A stretch of 30,743 nucleotides of DNA, taken from positions 1-30,743 of the forward strand of contig JAWQRN010000366.1 in NCBI GenBank assembly GCA_033557685.1, in the 5' to 3' direction. A program made the translations under genes and the position numbers. This DNA is from Sperchopsis tessellata (lineage: Eukaryota > Arthropoda > Insecta > Coleoptera > Hydrophilidae). Below the pieces are notes generated by a model that was not told the DNA's origin, ran no database searches, and saw only the letters and a program-made list of their open reading frames with translations. Positions 30,596-30,743 of this stretch are shown one piece after another; position 1 is the first letter of the stretch; each line of letters opens with the position of its first letter.

Positions 30596-30743
30596 TCTGT
30601 AAATATAAAATCAGAATTTGCTCATAGATGGCTCTAGTTGTCAATCTAGTGACTGTCAAACCACGGCATTGGCGCCTTTTTCTTGTGTTTACATTTGTCA
30701 AAGACTTTTAACTCACAACAATACAAGTTTCATACAACATATT
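30596..30743. other. Right edge, IntS6 intron 9
   Basis: No exon 10 of IntS6 was found. Nothing else recognised in this short stretch. Confidence 0.4.

Noticed and set aside
1..30743. CRISPR array, bacterial operon or phage content
   Set aside because: No regularly spaced repeats, ribosome binding sites or prokaryotic genes; the spliced animal genes settle the context.

Overview
The window looks like nuclear DNA from an insect: it is very A+T-rich, has spliced genes with long introns packed with decayed transposons, and holds two conserved animal genes arranged head to head. No complete gene lies inside the window. Every other coding-like stretch is a broken mobile element or chance.

Minus strand, 18456 down to the left edge: the first four coding exons of a bestrophin chloride channel gene (about 186 N-terminal residues; the rest lies left of base 2129 and outside the window). 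Its introns are very large (about 4.5 kb, 9.9 kb, 1.3 kb and more than 2.1 kb). They hold a TA-flanked MITE (2379-2763) with a second one-ended copy (6195-6404), LINE fragments, a ZBED5-type hAT relic (6664-7925), a mariner relic (8990-9580), a Tc1-like fragment, a Penelope-like element with a GIY-YIG domain (15420-16390) and a TTAA-flanked piggyBac-type MITE (16522-16761).

Between 18457 and 19481 is a 1 kb divergent promoter region shared by the two genes.

Plus strand, 19482 to the right edge: nine coding exons of Integrator complex subunit 6 (about 463 residues, VWA domain first; the gene runs off the right edge). All nine reading phases join correctly. Its introns hold an inverted-repeat element (20890-21525), LINE fragments on both strands, a second Penelope-like relic (26030-26467), a DD41D-type Tc1/mariner transposase relic (27640-29212), two oppositely oriented copies of a box-B-bearing repeat (26698-27045 and 29995-30356) and a LINE reverse-transcriptase fragment (30355-30595).

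The most interesting content is a family of hammerhead ribozyme motifs: three copies of one 44-nt type I hammerhead (24423-24466 minus, 29406-29449 minus, 29679-29722 plus), each with a six-pair stem I and a self-complementary stem III, plus a degenerate fourth in the Penelope-like element (15996-16036). The repeat carrying the first three is arranged as if derived from head-to-tail units, and two copies form a foldback. This fits Penelope-like or retrozyme-type elements. The ribozyme motif and arrangement are read directly from the bases; activity is inferred.
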